64,000 nucleotides of DNA from Vibrio diabolicus. Lineage in GTDB: Bacteria > Pseudomonadota > Gammaproteobacteria > Enterobacterales > Vibrionaceae. Within the stretch, counting starts at the first letter, position 1. Each line of letters starts with the position of its first letter. The notes under the pieces were generated by a model. That model ran no database searches and was not told the DNA's origin. It was given only the letters and a program-made list of their open reading frames with translations. This document shows positions 43,642 to 52,517 of this stretch, in pieces. A program made the translations under genes and the position numbers. Where the stretch lies: the NCBI GenBank assembly GCA_001048675.1, contig CCKK01000020.1, positions 1,178,001 to 1,242,000 of the forward strand. The letters run 5' to 3'.

Positions 43642-44559
43642 TTATGGCGTCGCTTTAAAATCGCGGATTAGCTTCTCCCGATACGCCGTAACAACCCTCA
43701 TGATAGAGTCTTTTACATCCCCTATTTGCTTAGAGGGTTGACACCAAAGGCCAAAACCAAACTTAAAGCCTTCTAGTAATTCACAGACTTCAACGGGCTC
43801 TATATCATTATTAGAAAATTCGGAATGAGCCAGCGTTCTAGGAAGAATCGCCCACCCTAGCCCTGCTTCAACCATTTTTACAACAAGAGCCAACTGATCG
43901 ACTTCTTCATGATTCGAACTGACGATAACTTTTTCACCCATTCCTTCTTCAACGAAAGATCGCAACACAAATTGCTTACTATTCCTCAACGCAGTTAACA
44001 CTCGGTCGGGTGCCATAGAAGCCAGTTCACCACCTTTCTGGACAAAGGGAACAAATTCACAGTGACCTAAAAACGTCGAGTCTAGACTGTGTATTGCACG
44101 GCTATCATGCACATTAACAATACCGAACTGGTACTCACCAGTCGCTAAACCTTCTTTGATCTCGTTACGGTTACGAACAAAAAAGTTAACTCGCATCATC
44201 GGAAAATCTGCCGCTAATTGAACACGAAGTAACACCAGCAAACGATGTGGGATGGCACTAGAATAGGCAATGCTGACACTCTCTAAGCCACCATGAGCAA
44301 GGCTCAATGCGACTTTGTCGAACGTACGGGCTTGTTCAATTGTTTGCTTTGCATAGTGGTAAAGAAGGCGAGCATCTTCTGTGGGTTCTACGGAACGGCC
44401 AACCCGTTTAAACAAGCTCACAGCAAGTAGGTCTTCTAAATTCGTAATAACCTGTCCGATGGTTGTTCTGTGCTTATTCAATTTTACAGCAGCCTTGCTA
44501 AACGAAAGCTCCTCGTAAACAGCAACGAATGCCAATAGTTGTTCAAGACTAAAATTCAT
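43642..44559 (-). CDS. LysR-family transcriptional regulator (AaeR-like position)
   Basis: 305 residues. N-terminal winged helix-turn-helix (FVAVYEELSFSKAAVKLNKHRTTIGQVITNLEDLLAVSLFKR) and a periplasmic-binding-protein-like effector domain. It is divergent from an aaeXAB-like operon, the arrangement of aaeR in enterobacteria, and probably activates it in response to an aromatic or other weak acid. The intervening region has a perfect 10-13-10 inverted repeat. Confidence 0.88.
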   Translation of the reverse strand: MNFSLEQLLAFVAVYEELSFSKAAVKLNKHRTTIGQVITNLEDLLAVSLFKRVGRSVEPTEDARLLYHYAKQTIEQARTFDKVALSLAHGGLESVSIAYSSAIPHRLLVLLRVQLAADFPMMRVNFFVRNRNEIKEGLATGEYQFGIVNVHDSRAIHSLDSTFLGHCEFVPFVQKGGELASMAPDRVLTALRNSKQFVLRSFVEEGMGEKVIVSSNHEEVDQLALVVKMVEAGLGWAILPRTLAHSEFSNNDIEPVEVCELLEGFKFGFGLWCQPSKQIGDVKDSIMRVVTAYREKLIRDFKATP

Positions 44560-44784
44560 AGGTTTTCTTATATCTTAGGGCTACATGACTAAACTATCAC
44601 AAGTTATTGAGAATGCTAGCTCGGAAGAGCGACGGTTGACCCGAGGCTTTTATCTTCATCATTAGATACGTAGTTATTCCGCACGTAAATGCGAAAACTT
44701 ATCGCACTCACACTCCCCTTAAAGCACGTTCGACATTAGATGTAACTCATTACGAACTCTCTAAAAAATACATTGATGGATTTG

Positions 44785-44817
44785 ATCCTACAAAAGCGAT
44801 TATTACATTTGTAGGAT
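44785..44817. promoter_or_regulatory. Perfect 10-13-10 inverted repeat upstream of the aaeX-like gene
   Basis: ATCCTACAAA, 13 bases, TTTGTAGGAT. The repeat ends 43 bp before the start of the DUF1656 gene. It could be the LysR regulator site or another operator; position close to the gene suggests overlap with the -35/-10 region. Confidence 0.55.
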
Positions 44818-44860
44818 TTCTCTTATCTTTGCATTCATCAAATAAATAGAGAAAAGCACC

Positions 44861-45073
44861 ATGAACTCAATGCCACATGAGCTTGTGTGGGGTGAAGTTT
44901 ACTTCCCACCCTTGCTGCTGGTTATTGCATTGGCTTACATGCTCACCATTTTGGTTGGAACCGTTGCGACAAAATTAGGGGTACACAAATACGTTGCGTT
45001 TCCAGCACTTGCAGAGCTGAGCCTAATTGTGATTTTTACTGGCGTTATTGGTCGATTCATAACCATCTTTTGA
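44861..45073 (+). CDS. AaeX-like small membrane protein (DUF1656)
   Basis: 70 residues with two membrane helices (FPPLLLVIALAYMLTILVGTV and FPALAELSLIVIFTGVIGRFI) and the conserved DUF1656 start (HELVWGEVYFPP). In the family this protein always precedes an adaptor and a FUSC exporter. It lies 10 bp before the adaptor gene. Role unknown, presumed accessory to the pump. Confidence 0.9.
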   Translation: MNSMPHELVWGEVYFPPLLLVIALAYMLTILVGTVATKLGVHKYVAFPALAELSLIVIFTGVIGRFITIF

Positions 45074-45083
45074 GGCAAATTCC

Positions 45084-45947
45084 GTGATAAAACGTTATCT
45101 AATCATATTTTTATTACTGTGTTCCGCTGGCACTGTGATTTTCAGTTACTACCAATCATACTCAAACAATCCTTGGACTAGAGATGGTCATGTCAGCGCG
45201 TACATTGTGTCTATAACGCCCCGTGTAACCGGGCAAGTCATCAAGGTGTATGTTGAAGACAACTCCCAAGTTAATGCGGGCGACTTACTGTTTGAGATTG
45301 ACCCAAGCATTTATAAAGCGTCTTACCACAAAGCCCAGGCGGCTCAAAAGCAAGCCATTGCGTTGTTAGCGAAAGCCAAAAATGAAGAACAACGTGCACT
45401 GGAACTAGAAAAGCGTACACCTGGCGCGGTATCGGTGCTGACGTTGAACAATTTGAACAACGCCGTAGAGACAGCAATCGCAAACGTGGAGCTGGCGAAA
45501 GCAAACGTCGAAGAAGCAAAACTGAACCTTGATTACACCAAGGTGTACGCTCCAACAAATGGTTACATCACCAATTTTAATCTGCGCACCGGCTCCCAAG
45601 TTGTCGCAAACTCACCAGTTGTAGCATTAATTGATGAAGACAGCTTTTGGATCGAAGGTTATTTCAAAGAAACGGATTTAGTTGGTGTTGATCCACAAGA
45701 TAAAGCATACGTAACCTTAATGATGCACGACGAAATGGTGCTAGAAGGCAAAATCAAGAGCATTGGTTACGGCATCGCGAAGCAAGACGGTAGTACAGGT
45801 AACGACCTTCTGCCTAATGTGAACCCTAACTTTCAGTGGATACGCTTAGCTCAACGCATTCCAATTAAAGTGAAATTAGACAACTTACCAAAAGATTTTC
45901 AACTACGCGTCGGTATGACGGCATCCATCAAAATCATCAAACAATAA
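45084..45947 (+). CDS. AaeA-like periplasmic adaptor
   Basis: 287 residues from GTG 45084 (GAGG 9 bp upstream). One N-terminal helix (YLIIFLLLCSAGTVIFSYYQSY), the lipoyl part with the AaeA-type phrase DGHVSAYIVSITPRVTGQVIKVYVEDNSQVNAGDLLFEIDPS, a short hairpin and a barrel domain (DEDSFWIEGYFKETDLVGVDP). It pairs with the FUSC protein encoded next to expel aromatic carboxylic acids or similar compounds; the substrate is inferred from the family. Confidence 0.9.
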   Translation: MIKRYLIIFLLLCSAGTVIFSYYQSYSNNPWTRDGHVSAYIVSITPRVTGQVIKVYVEDNSQVNAGDLLFEIDPSIYKASYHKAQAAQKQAIALLAKAKNEEQRALELEKRTPGAVSVLTLNNLNNAVETAIANVELAKANVEEAKLNLDYTKVYAPTNGYITNFNLRTGSQVVANSPVVALIDEDSFWIEGYFKETDLVGVDPQDKAYVTLMMHDEMVLEGKIKSIGYGIAKQDGSTGNDLLPNVNPNFQWIRLAQRIPIKVKLDNLPKDFQLRVGMTASIKIIKQ

Positions 45948-45961
45948 ATGCGGTGAAATGT

Positions 45962-47318
45962 ATGTTTAATGCCTCAATCAAAGAAGCAATAAAAGCTGCA
46001 CTGTCTATCGTTATCGCAATCTGCCTCGCCTTATGGTTTCAATGGGAGAAACCCTATTGGGCAGCGATCGCCGTCGCGGTAATGGCATTAAATGAAAGCT
46101 TCGCTCACTCGATAAACAAAGGTCATAATCGCCTAGTGGGAACCCTACTGGGCATCGGCTATGCCTTTTTCCTCATCACAGCATTTTCTCAAGATCGCTT
46201 CTTGTTCCTGACTTTTTTTACCCTTATTTTTAGGTGTATGCATTTTCATGTCGAGCGACGAAAAGTACGGTTATGTGTTCTCCATAGGCTTTGCTGTGTG
46301 CTCTATCATCGCTTGTATGGGAGGGTTTGATAGTCAAGTGACGTTCCATTTCGCAGTACTTCGAATGCAGGAAACTATTCTTGGCATCATTACCTTCTCC
46401 GTTGTTTATCGTTTGGTTTGGCCAGTGAATACTGAAGAGAATTTCATTCAACGCTTTGAGAGCAGCCGTGAGGTGTTGCTTAAAGCGATGAACAAACCAA
46501 ATGACATTGATATTGATGCGCTTGAAACCAACACAGCAAACATTGAGAAGATGTGCCAACTACTGGGATTACCGCTCACGGGCAGTTACCACCTCAAAGA
46601 ACATCGAAAACTGTGGCATCAGCGCCTCGAAGAGATGAAACGTATTCAAGAACGATTACTTGAACAAGTGGAAAAGCCCCACTGTGATGATATTGACTGG
46701 AAACCTGTGGCTCAAAACCTGACACTATTTGATATCGCTCAGCCAACCACGCATCTAATTGGTCGTACCTTATTGACAGAACAAGTGAAACAGAAAACAT
46801 CTTGGCATCGTGAACACCGGACTTTCATACAGCACTTGAAAGAAGACCGCAGAAAGGTTTTACAAGGCCTATCGATGTTTATCACCTCGTTATTGGTTTG
46901 GATTTATCTCCCTGTACCAGGTGGGTTTATCTTCCCTATGTTGGCCGGTGTCTTTTCATCAATAGTACCTACAATGCCTCCTAGCGTTGTTAAAGATGCC
47001 TTCTTTGGCGTTTTGGGAACAGGTTCAGTGATACTGCTGCAATACATCTTCTTGATGCCCATAATGACTGAGCTCTGGCAACTAGGGTTATTTTATTTCA
47101 TCAATATTATTTTGATTTGGGAGGTATTTTCTACACCACAGCTGATGATCCATAGGGTCTTAGGCGTCAATTTATTAGTGGTATTAACCTCAGGCGCACT
47201 TAACTTGACCCCGGAGTATCGTATCGAAACACCTTTACTCATGCTGGTAAACATCATGCTCATTTTGATGATCGCCAAGTTATTTAATGACCTGTTTCAT
47301 CCCCGCGTAACCGCTTAA
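45962..47318 (+). pseudogene. AaeB-like FUSC-family exporter, interrupted by a frameshift
   Basis: A FUSC/YccS-type membrane protein: N-terminal helices (ALSIVIAICLALWFQWEKPYWAAIAVAVMALNESFAHS), a cytoplasmic middle, and a second helix block (VLQGLSMFITSLLVWIYLPVPGGFIFPMLAGVFSS). At a seven-T run (46213-46219) the frame shifts; with six Ts it reads LTFLPLFLGVCIFMSSDEKYG and gives one 451-residue protein. As given, the first frame ends at 46330. The protein is shorter than E. coli AaeB (655 residues). Either a real knock-out or a sequence error. Confidence 0.85.
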
Positions 47319-47365
47319 ACAAGCAATTAAACTTAATAAGGAAATGCTTTGAACAGTGGGTTAGA

Positions 47366-47707
47366 TCAAATTACGTAATGGCAAATAACACTGCCCGAAA
47401 AGGTAAAAATTAAAGACCAAACCAACACACTTTGAACAGGAAACATATGAAATATCAGCAGTGGGAATACTTTAATATCACGAAGTGAGAATAATATTTG
47501 AGGTTGAAGATCCCAACATGTAGCTAAAGATGCGCCTCTTTTGAGCCGAGAATGCTTGATCAAATATTCAGCATAGGATGAATAAACCGTCCACAACCCT
47601 AACAGCCCAAATAACTCGATGATAGAAATAACTTCCAGACTAAATGGCAATAGTGAAGGCCCACCAATGAGCAAGATAATTGCGAAGATCCACATCTTAT
47701 TTTTCAT
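47366..47707 (-). CDS. Uncharacterised small membrane protein
   Basis: 113 residues from ATG 47707 with AAGGATG upstream. Three or four hydrophobic segments (IFAIILLIGGPSLLPFSLEVISIIELFGLLGLWTV; PVQSVLVWSLIFTFSGSVI). No family recognised. It stands alone, convergent with the FUSC gene. Confidence 0.5.
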   Translation of the reverse strand: MKNKMWIFAIILLIGGPSLLPFSLEVISIIELFGLLGLWTVYSSYAEYLIKHSRLKRGASLATCWDLQPQILFSLRDIKVFPLLIFHMFPVQSVLVWSLIFTFSGSVICHYVI

Positions 47708-47776
47708 TACACATCCTTGTTGCTGATTTACGCTTATGTATTACCAATAACAACACCAAGTAAAAACTGTTGGCCA

Positions 47777-47832
47777 TAAAAACGCAACCCAACGTTGAAC
47801 TTTTCATGTCAAGCGCTGGGTTGTGTTTTTTT
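47777..47832. terminator. Imperfect long hairpin with T tails, probable bidirectional terminator
   Basis: AAAAACGCAACCCA...TGGGTTGTGTTTTT pairs with a few mismatches and has T-rich tails on both strands. It lies between two minus-strand genes, 33 bp after the lipoprotein stop. The arms resemble attC arms slightly, but no core sites are present. Confidence 0.55.
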
Positions 47833-47865
47833 AAGTACTTTTAAATGTAAAATCAGTCAGTTAAA

Positions 47866-48330
47866 CTAGATCGAAGGACAGTTTCCTTTTTCTGCCATGT
47901 CTACTTTCAGTACTTCTGCTTTACCTTTGCTTTCGTCCACGAGTTCTACGCCCGCACCACCAACAAATACACCCATTTTAATGTATTGATTAACGAAATA
48001 ATTACGGCCCTCTTCCGTTAAGATAGTTAAGTGATTTTCAGAAAACTCAGACTCTGTACTTACTTGATGTTCTTTATTGCCTTCGACCTCATGGTAGAAA
48101 AACACACCAGGAGCGGTTTCACCAATACATTCTCCATCGACGTAAACATACTTTTTAAGTGCTGCTCCGACAAAAGCATCTTCTCGGTAAATGTAAATCC
48201 CTGCGTTCCCCTTTTGAGGTGCTTCAAATGATTTCATTTGATTTGATACTGTCGAATCAACAGTAGGTACAGAAGCACAACCTGATAAACCCAAAAGGAA
48301 TGCGGAACACAGAATTACTTTATTTTTCAT
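47866..48330 (-). CDS. DUF2846-family lipoprotein
   Basis: 154 residues with a clear lipobox (LGLSGC, Cys18). The DUF2846 body is recognisable: GNAGIYIYREDAFVGAALKKYVYVDGECIGETAPGVFFYHEV, where a small beta domain displays the IYRxD motif. Function of the family is unknown; the product should sit in the outer membrane or at the periplasmic face. It is a single gene with its own hairpin terminator. Confidence 0.85.
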   Translation of the reverse strand: MKNKVILCSAFLLGLSGCASVPTVDSTVSNQMKSFEAPQKGNAGIYIYREDAFVGAALKKYVYVDGECIGETAPGVFFYHEVEGNKEHQVSTESEFSENHLTILTEEGRNYFVNQYIKMGVFVGGAGVELVDESKGKAEVLKVDMAEKGNCPSI

Positions 48331-48499
48331 GTTATTAACCTAGCTACGATAAAATCGCGCCAACCATACTATAAATAAATACGTTCACTTATTGGTATTT
48401 ATGAAATTTGTGATTCACCCTATGCAATAGCACTCATTTTACGTATAGGTTGAGCAAACATTAGCCATATAAAAATCACGAGAATAAAATGCCCTGTAT

Positions 48500-49126
48500 C
48501 TAACGATCACTAAATGCCACTTTACTCGCTAGACTGATAAGCAGAATACCCGAAACACCTTCAAGAGTTCTTGAATATCGTGGAGAGTGTGGACGACTAA
48601 ATACCCAATTACCCACAGATGCGTACAAAACGTTACATGTCGTCGCAAGCACGCTGAACAGCAAGCCAAGTACTAATAATTGCATTGATGTTGAGCTTGC
48701 AGACGTATCAATAAATTGAGGCAGAAACGAGAGGAAGAATAGCGCTACTTTTGGATTCAAGACGCTGACGATAACACCCTGAACAAACACATTTTTATTA
48801 TTATCAACGTTTTTGTTTTCAACGATTTTACTTTCTCCACGCCACATGGACAGTAACGACTGAACACCTAAATAAACTAGGTAAGCAGCCCCTAACCATT
48901 TAACAACGCTAAAAGCCAAAGCTGAACTCAGAATTATTGCTGACAAACCTAAACATGCCGCTAGTGTATGAAAAAAGTAACCAACACCAAGCCCCAAAGC
49001 CGCTTTCAGCCCAGCAGAGAACTTACCTTTCATTGTATTAGAAACAATATAAATTACATCAGGTCCAGGAATCATGTTGATAGCGAGACAAGCGACAACA
49101 AATAGTAATAGTGAGTTTGAATCCAT
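48500..49126 (-). CDS. LysE/RhtB-family amino acid exporter
   Basis: 208 residues with six membrane helices and the N-terminal family motif INMIPGPDVIYIVSNTMKGKFSAGLKAALGLGVGYFFHT. The LNPKVALFFLSFLPQF motif is also intact. It would export amino acids such as threonine or homoserine lactone analogues; the substrate is not predictable. A broken relative lies immediately upstream, suggesting a decayed duplication. Confidence 0.92.
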   Translation of the reverse strand: MDSNSLLLFVVACLAINMIPGPDVIYIVSNTMKGKFSAGLKAALGLGVGYFFHTLAACLGLSAIILSSALAFSVVKWLGAAYLVYLGVQSLLSMWRGESKIVENKNVDNNKNVFVQGVIVSVLNPKVALFFLSFLPQFIDTSASSTSMQLLVLGLLFSVLATTCNVLYASVGNWVFSRPHSPRYSRTLEGVSGILLISLASKVAFSDR

Positions 49127-49139
49127 TCTTTTCTCCAGA

Positions 49140-49304
49140 TTAACTTCTTGCGGGATAACATCTCATCGAACTATAAGTAATGCAACGTCTAGGTTTCCGT
49201 CGGTTATCAAGGCGTTGACCGTAGTTCATTAACGTGCCTGCCATCGCAGGCCCGGGGCTAGCTATAGCTGATACGACAATCAGTGAATAATTTATCCCTT
49301 CCAT
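49140..49304 (-). pseudogene. Remnant of a second LysE/RhtB-type gene
   Basis: The frame from ATG 49304 opens like a LysE-family exporter (INYSLIVVSAIASPGPAMAGTLMNYGQ) but turns after about 27 residues into unrelated basic sequence and stops at 49140. Only the first helix survives. It probably comes from a deletion or recombination with the adjacent intact exporter. Confidence 0.55.
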
Positions 49305-49434
49305 TTTTACTCTAAGCCTCCACATGAAGTTTTATCAACCCTTATCGCGGAATACTTTATTGAATGTACATCAGAAGCGTAATCCTGATTAAAGCACCAA
49401 GTGTCACGAATCAAGCTGGGGATTCTCTGATATT

Positions 49435-49788
49435 TTACTGCTCCAAAATAACATCAAATCCACCATAAATGAGACGCTTTCCATCAAAGGGCATTGGGTT
49501 ATTCTCAGGACTCATTCGAGGATCACCCATGATCCGCTGCCACCCTGAGTCCCGAACTTCTTTTGAAGGCCAGACTACCCACGAAAACACAACGGTTTCG
49601 TTGCTTTCAGCGTTAACTGCCATGGGAAATGATGTGATCTCACCATCTGGTACTTCACTCCCCCACGTCTCAACAACCTTTAAGGCCCCAAACTCCCTGA
49701 ACATTTCTGCTGCTATTTTTGCGTGTGCGATATACTTTTCTTTATGCGCTGTCGGTACTGCAGCGACAAACCCATCAATGTATGACAT
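49435..49788 (-). CDS. DUF1428 (YbaA-like) protein
   Basis: 117 residues from ATG 49788 with AAGGAG upstream; this equals the length of E. coli YbaA. The family pattern is clear: MSYIDGFVAAVPTAHKEKY, GALKVVETWGSEVPDG, FSWVVWPSKEVRD. It has a dimeric alpha-beta barrel fold of the ABM/DUF1428 group; the role is unknown. A longer in-frame start (49851) lies beyond the ribosome site and was rejected. Confidence 0.9.
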   Translation of the reverse strand: MSYIDGFVAAVPTAHKEKYIAHAKIAAEMFREFGALKVVETWGSEVPDGEITSFPMAVNAESNETVVFSWVVWPSKEVRDSGWQRIMGDPRMSPENNPMPFDGKRLIYGGFDVILEQ

Positions 49789-49885
49789 AAGTAAACTCCT
49801 TTCATTGGAGTTATAACCATAGCTCAATAAAAAGAATGCACATGATGCCAAACCTTAGAAGCAGGTACGTAATACAGCTTGAGAG

Positions 49886-50491
49886 CTACATTCCTAGCTT
49901 GGACTTTATATGCATATTTGAAAGGTATGTGTTTGGATCAAGCTTGGTTAGCATATTTATAATCTCCAAAACACTCGAATACTCAATACGTTCCTCTTCA
50001 GCATGCCCGATCCCACCTATTGTAAAGTGAGTAAAGCGGTAATCACGATAAACGTTTTGCAGCTGGCTAGAAATATCTTTGAGTAATCTTTTACTGAGGG
50101 CGAATGCAGGGTATTCACTACTTTCTGAAAGCTCTGCTGTAGAGCCAATAGATACAATATTGCATTTATCGTTAAGTGAACCTAAAGCGTTAAGCTCATT
50201 GACTAAATTAAGATACCCAATCGGGCCAACATTCATAAACTCAATCAGTTCGTTTGTTGTCAATTCTGAAGACTCTCCCCACATCGACGCCAAATAAACT
50301 ATGATGTCAAACTCTACACCTTTGAAGCACGTATAATCTGGCTTTTTACCGGGATCAACGTCAATACAAACAGAAGCGACTCCCTCCTCAACTAGCTTTG
50401 ATCTAGAAATCGCATAAATTTCTGTACCCTGTACGTTCGTAGCCAAGAACCTTCCTAGCCCCTTACTACCTCCAACGATTAAAATCTGCAT
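49886..50491 (-). CDS. SDR-like NAD(P)-binding protein
   Basis: 201 residues. Rossmann start ILIVGGSKGLGRFLA and a later IVYLASM strand. In the catalytic region the YxxxK motif reads FALSK (Phe in place of Tyr), though a nearby Tyr (EYPAFALSK) could stand in. The protein is short for an SDR. It lies 15 bp downstream of an ABM-domain gene on the same strand and may be co-expressed with it. Substrate unknown. Confidence 0.7.
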   Translation of the reverse strand: MQILIVGGSKGLGRFLATNVQGTEIYAISRSKLVEEGVASVCIDVDPGKKPDYTCFKGVEFDIIVYLASMWGESSELTTNELIEFMNVGPIGYLNLVNELNALGSLNDKCNIVSIGSTAELSESSEYPAFALSKRLLKDISSQLQNVYRDYRFTHFTIGGIGHAEEERIEYSSVLEIINMLTKLDPNTYLSNMHIKSKLGM

Positions 50492-50506
50492 AACCCTATT
50501 CCTTGG

Positions 50507-50869
50507 TTAAGGTTGTCTTTCATATTGTCCGCCAAACTGTTCATTAGGCATCACTTTAACGTTTCTATTGCCCGACTTAGTTCTATCTTCAATTTCATCG
50601 AATGGTTCAACTGAAACACGCTCTGCAATTTCACTCATCTTCTTCATTTTTTCTGGGTTACTAGTTCCCCAAAACCGCTCCCAGTCTTCACGTGTTCGCC
50701 ACTTGGCAATAGTTAAAACCTTTTCCGGCATATCGTAAGAACGAAGCATAAAACTACCAAGCGCCCCATCTACTGACTGATGAATTGAATCTGTCGTCGA
50801 ACGCCATATATTTTGAAACTCATCCATTTTTTCACTTGGCACACGCCATTCATACACAACTCTAAACAT
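50507..50869 (-). CDS. Antibiotic biosynthesis monooxygenase (ABM) domain protein
   Basis: 120 residues from ATG 50869 (GGAAG upstream). The ABM-like part FRVVYEWRVPSEKMDEFQNIWRSTTDSI ... ERFWGTSNPEKMKKM has the expected alpha-beta repeat. It is upstream of the SDR-like gene with a 15-bp gap. The polar C-terminal tail beyond the domain (RTKSGNRNVKVMPNEQFGG) is unusual. Enzymatic role is uncertain; many ABM proteins handle quinones. Confidence 0.75.
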   Translation of the reverse strand: MFRVVYEWRVPSEKMDEFQNIWRSTTDSIHQSVDGALGSFMLRSYDMPEKVLTIAKWRTREDWERFWGTSNPEKMKKMSEIAERVSVEPFDEIEDRTKSGNRNVKVMPNEQFGGQYERQP

Positions 50870-51012
50870 AACACTTCCATTAAAATTTCTAGATTTAATA
50901 CGGCAAAGTATCAAGAACACTAAGCCAGGTGAATAGATGAATAAAGCAACATAGTAGAGCGTAGAGCAACCTAAAAAGCAAAGCGTAAACGCTCTAAATC
51001 ACTCCGATTCGA

Positions 51013-51300
51013 TTAGTCATGCACACATTCAAAGATTTCGTATTGCCGTTTAACATTGGCTGTTACTTTTCCCCAATGTGAGGCTTGAACTCTTTCCTGA
51101 TGTTGCTTAAAAGAGGCTTTGTCGACGAACTCCTCATAGACATCAAAACGAAAAGGATTAGTCGAGCTTTGAGTCACAAGAAAAGTAAGGCAGCCCGGCT
51201 CTTCTAACGTGAGCCTTTTGTGAGTTATTAACGCATGTTTTACTGATTCTAAATCCTTTTCCGGAACTAAAATAAAGCCTTTCAATGTAACTTTCGACAT
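51013..51300 (-). CDS. YgiN-like ABM-family protein (putative quinol monooxygenase)
   Basis: 95 residues, the typical length of YgiN-like proteins. LKGFILVPEKDLESVKHALITHKRLTLEEPGCLTF and FRFDVYEEFVDKASFKQHQE match the family, including the EPGC turn. It is a dimeric ferredoxin-like fold enzyme acting on quinols or similar aromatics in better-studied members. It is a single gene in the accessory stretch left of the integron. Confidence 0.85.
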   Translation of the reverse strand: MSKVTLKGFILVPEKDLESVKHALITHKRLTLEEPGCLTFLVTQSSTNPFRFDVYEEFVDKASFKQHQERVQASHWGKVTANVKRQYEIFECVHD

Positions 51301-51317
51301 ATCATCCTCCCGCTCCT

Positions 51318-51420
51318 ATCGTGTAGCGTTTCGTTAAGAAGTAGCCAACACGCCCTCTATCTCAATCATCATATCGCAAATGTGAATATCACCATGAACT
51401 AATATGCCACGTGTATCGAC
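51318..51420 (-). repeat. Possible decayed attC-like sequence
   Basis: GTAGCGTTTCGTTAAG...ATGCCACGTGTATCGAC resembles the ends and the middle of the array attC sites (GCGTTAAGG; ATGCCACGCGTTGCGAA), but core sites are not intact. It abuts the AlaX-like gene as attC sites abut cassette genes. Tentative. Confidence 0.3.
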
Positions 51421-52062
51421 TTACGAGCATAAGGTTATCTCAACCCTTTCTTTGCCTTTACCGATGTTCTTGCGTTTTAGTTGAATTTGGCCGACTTCTG
51501 ATGTGCGCTTTAAATGAGTGCCACCGCAAGGTACTTGCGCAAACCCATCCACTCTCCAATACCTTCTTTCACTCTCTTGATCGGAAAAGTCACTAATAAT
51601 AACTGAATCAGAGTTAATCAAATCTTGCACATCAGTTTCAATTGCTTTCAATAACGGACCAATACTTTCAGACCACTCGAAATCTATGCGGCTCTTATTT
51701 TCAGAAATATGCGCGCCTATCTTAACAATGCCTTCTCGACGCTGATAAAACATCTCGAGCACCACTTCGGCAGCAAAGTGTAGCTTCATTAAGGCGTATC
51801 TACGCTTCCAATCAATACACGTAGTTACAGTGTCACCAAGAGTAAAATTTGGAGACGATTCCAATGTGTAAATAAGTCGAACACCTAACTTTTGAGCAAT
51901 CAAAACCGGAATACCATTAATCGTTCCTTTATCACTCTCTTGTCCTCCAGACTCCGCAAAGAAGATAGTCTGGTCCAATTCAACTTTATTTCCGTCTACA
52001 TTGGTCACTCTTGAGTTAAGTTCTGTTTGGTAGGGATTAACCCAGAATAATTTCTCGCTCAT
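51421..52062 (-). CDS. AlaX-type trans-editing protein (alanyl-tRNA editing domain)
   Basis: 213 residues from ATG 52062. It has the AlaRS second-additional-domain layout: FFAESGGQESDKGTING, a zinc site and the CGGTH motif (VPCGGTHLKRTSEVGQI). The usual HxxxH zinc pair reads HFAAE, so the second His is Glu. AlaX proteins clear mischarged Ser-tRNA(Ala) or similar; the changed ligand may alter metal binding. It lies left of the well-formed integron cassettes, next to decayed attC-like sequence. Confidence 0.82.
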   Translation of the reverse strand: MSEKLFWVNPYQTELNSRVTNVDGNKVELDQTIFFAESGGQESDKGTINGIPVLIAQKLGVRLIYTLESSPNFTLGDTVTTCIDWKRRYALMKLHFAAEVVLEMFYQRREGIVKIGAHISENKSRIDFEWSESIGPLLKAIETDVQDLINSDSVIISDFSDQESERRYWRVDGFAQVPCGGTHLKRTSEVGQIQLKRKNIGKGKERVEITLCS

Positions 52063-52204
52063 GCTGCTATCCTTGCAGTAAGTCCTCTCCTTGATAGTAC
52101 ATTCAGTGTCTACCAAGTCAATCCGAGAAACCTCAACGTCAAGTATAAGGCTACGTATAGAGCGCTGGCAGGCTATATCTATTAGATGCTTTTAAGGCCG
52201 GATA

Positions 52205-52375
52205 CTAAACGCTGTCCAGAGGGTTAGCTAACCACCCATAAATTGCGGAATCTGATACAACTCCATTCACTTCCCAGCGCTCCCATACTCGTCTAGATTT
52301 GATAAACTTGAAACCGCTCGGGGCTAAAACCTTATCAATCTCCAAAATGAAAGCTTCGGAATGCTCTTTATTCAT
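52205..52375 (-). CDS. Hypothetical protein, 56 residues
   Basis: ATG 52375 to the stop at 52205 encodes NKEHSEAFILEIDKVLAPSG and a Trp-rich end (RRVWERWEVNGVVSDSAIYGWL). It may be a truncated N-terminal part of a longer cassette protein. The frame is open upstream to 52498 but that part lies in a decayed attC. No family recognised. Confidence 0.4.
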   Translation of the reverse strand: MNKEHSEAFILEIDKVLAPSGFKFIKSRRVWERWEVNGVVSDSAIYGWLANPLDSV

Positions 52376-52399
52376 AATTACGTACTGATTCTGATTGCG

Positions 52400-52517
52400 T
52401 AACACCGAATTGAGGTGTGAGCAAGGCCACCACCTAAGCGAAGCTGTTCCACCCTGAAAACAAAGCCCGACTTGAACCCAAGCCCCCAGCGCTGTCAATT
52501 TTTAAACAAGCTGGTGA
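52400..52517 (-). repeat. Degenerate attC site after the RDD gene (distal end of the array)
   Basis: TAACACCGAATTGAGGTGTGAGCAAGG at the left end and ...GCGCTGTCAATTTTTAAACAAGCTGGT at the right keep the attC layout, but the right core (normally TTTGTTA) is lost. It follows the RDD gene stop. It appears to be the last recognisable attC of the superintegron. Confidence 0.6.

Noticed and set aside
47777..47832. Hairpin as another attC
   Set aside because: Arms are faintly similar, but no core sites exist and T runs on both sides fit a terminator better.
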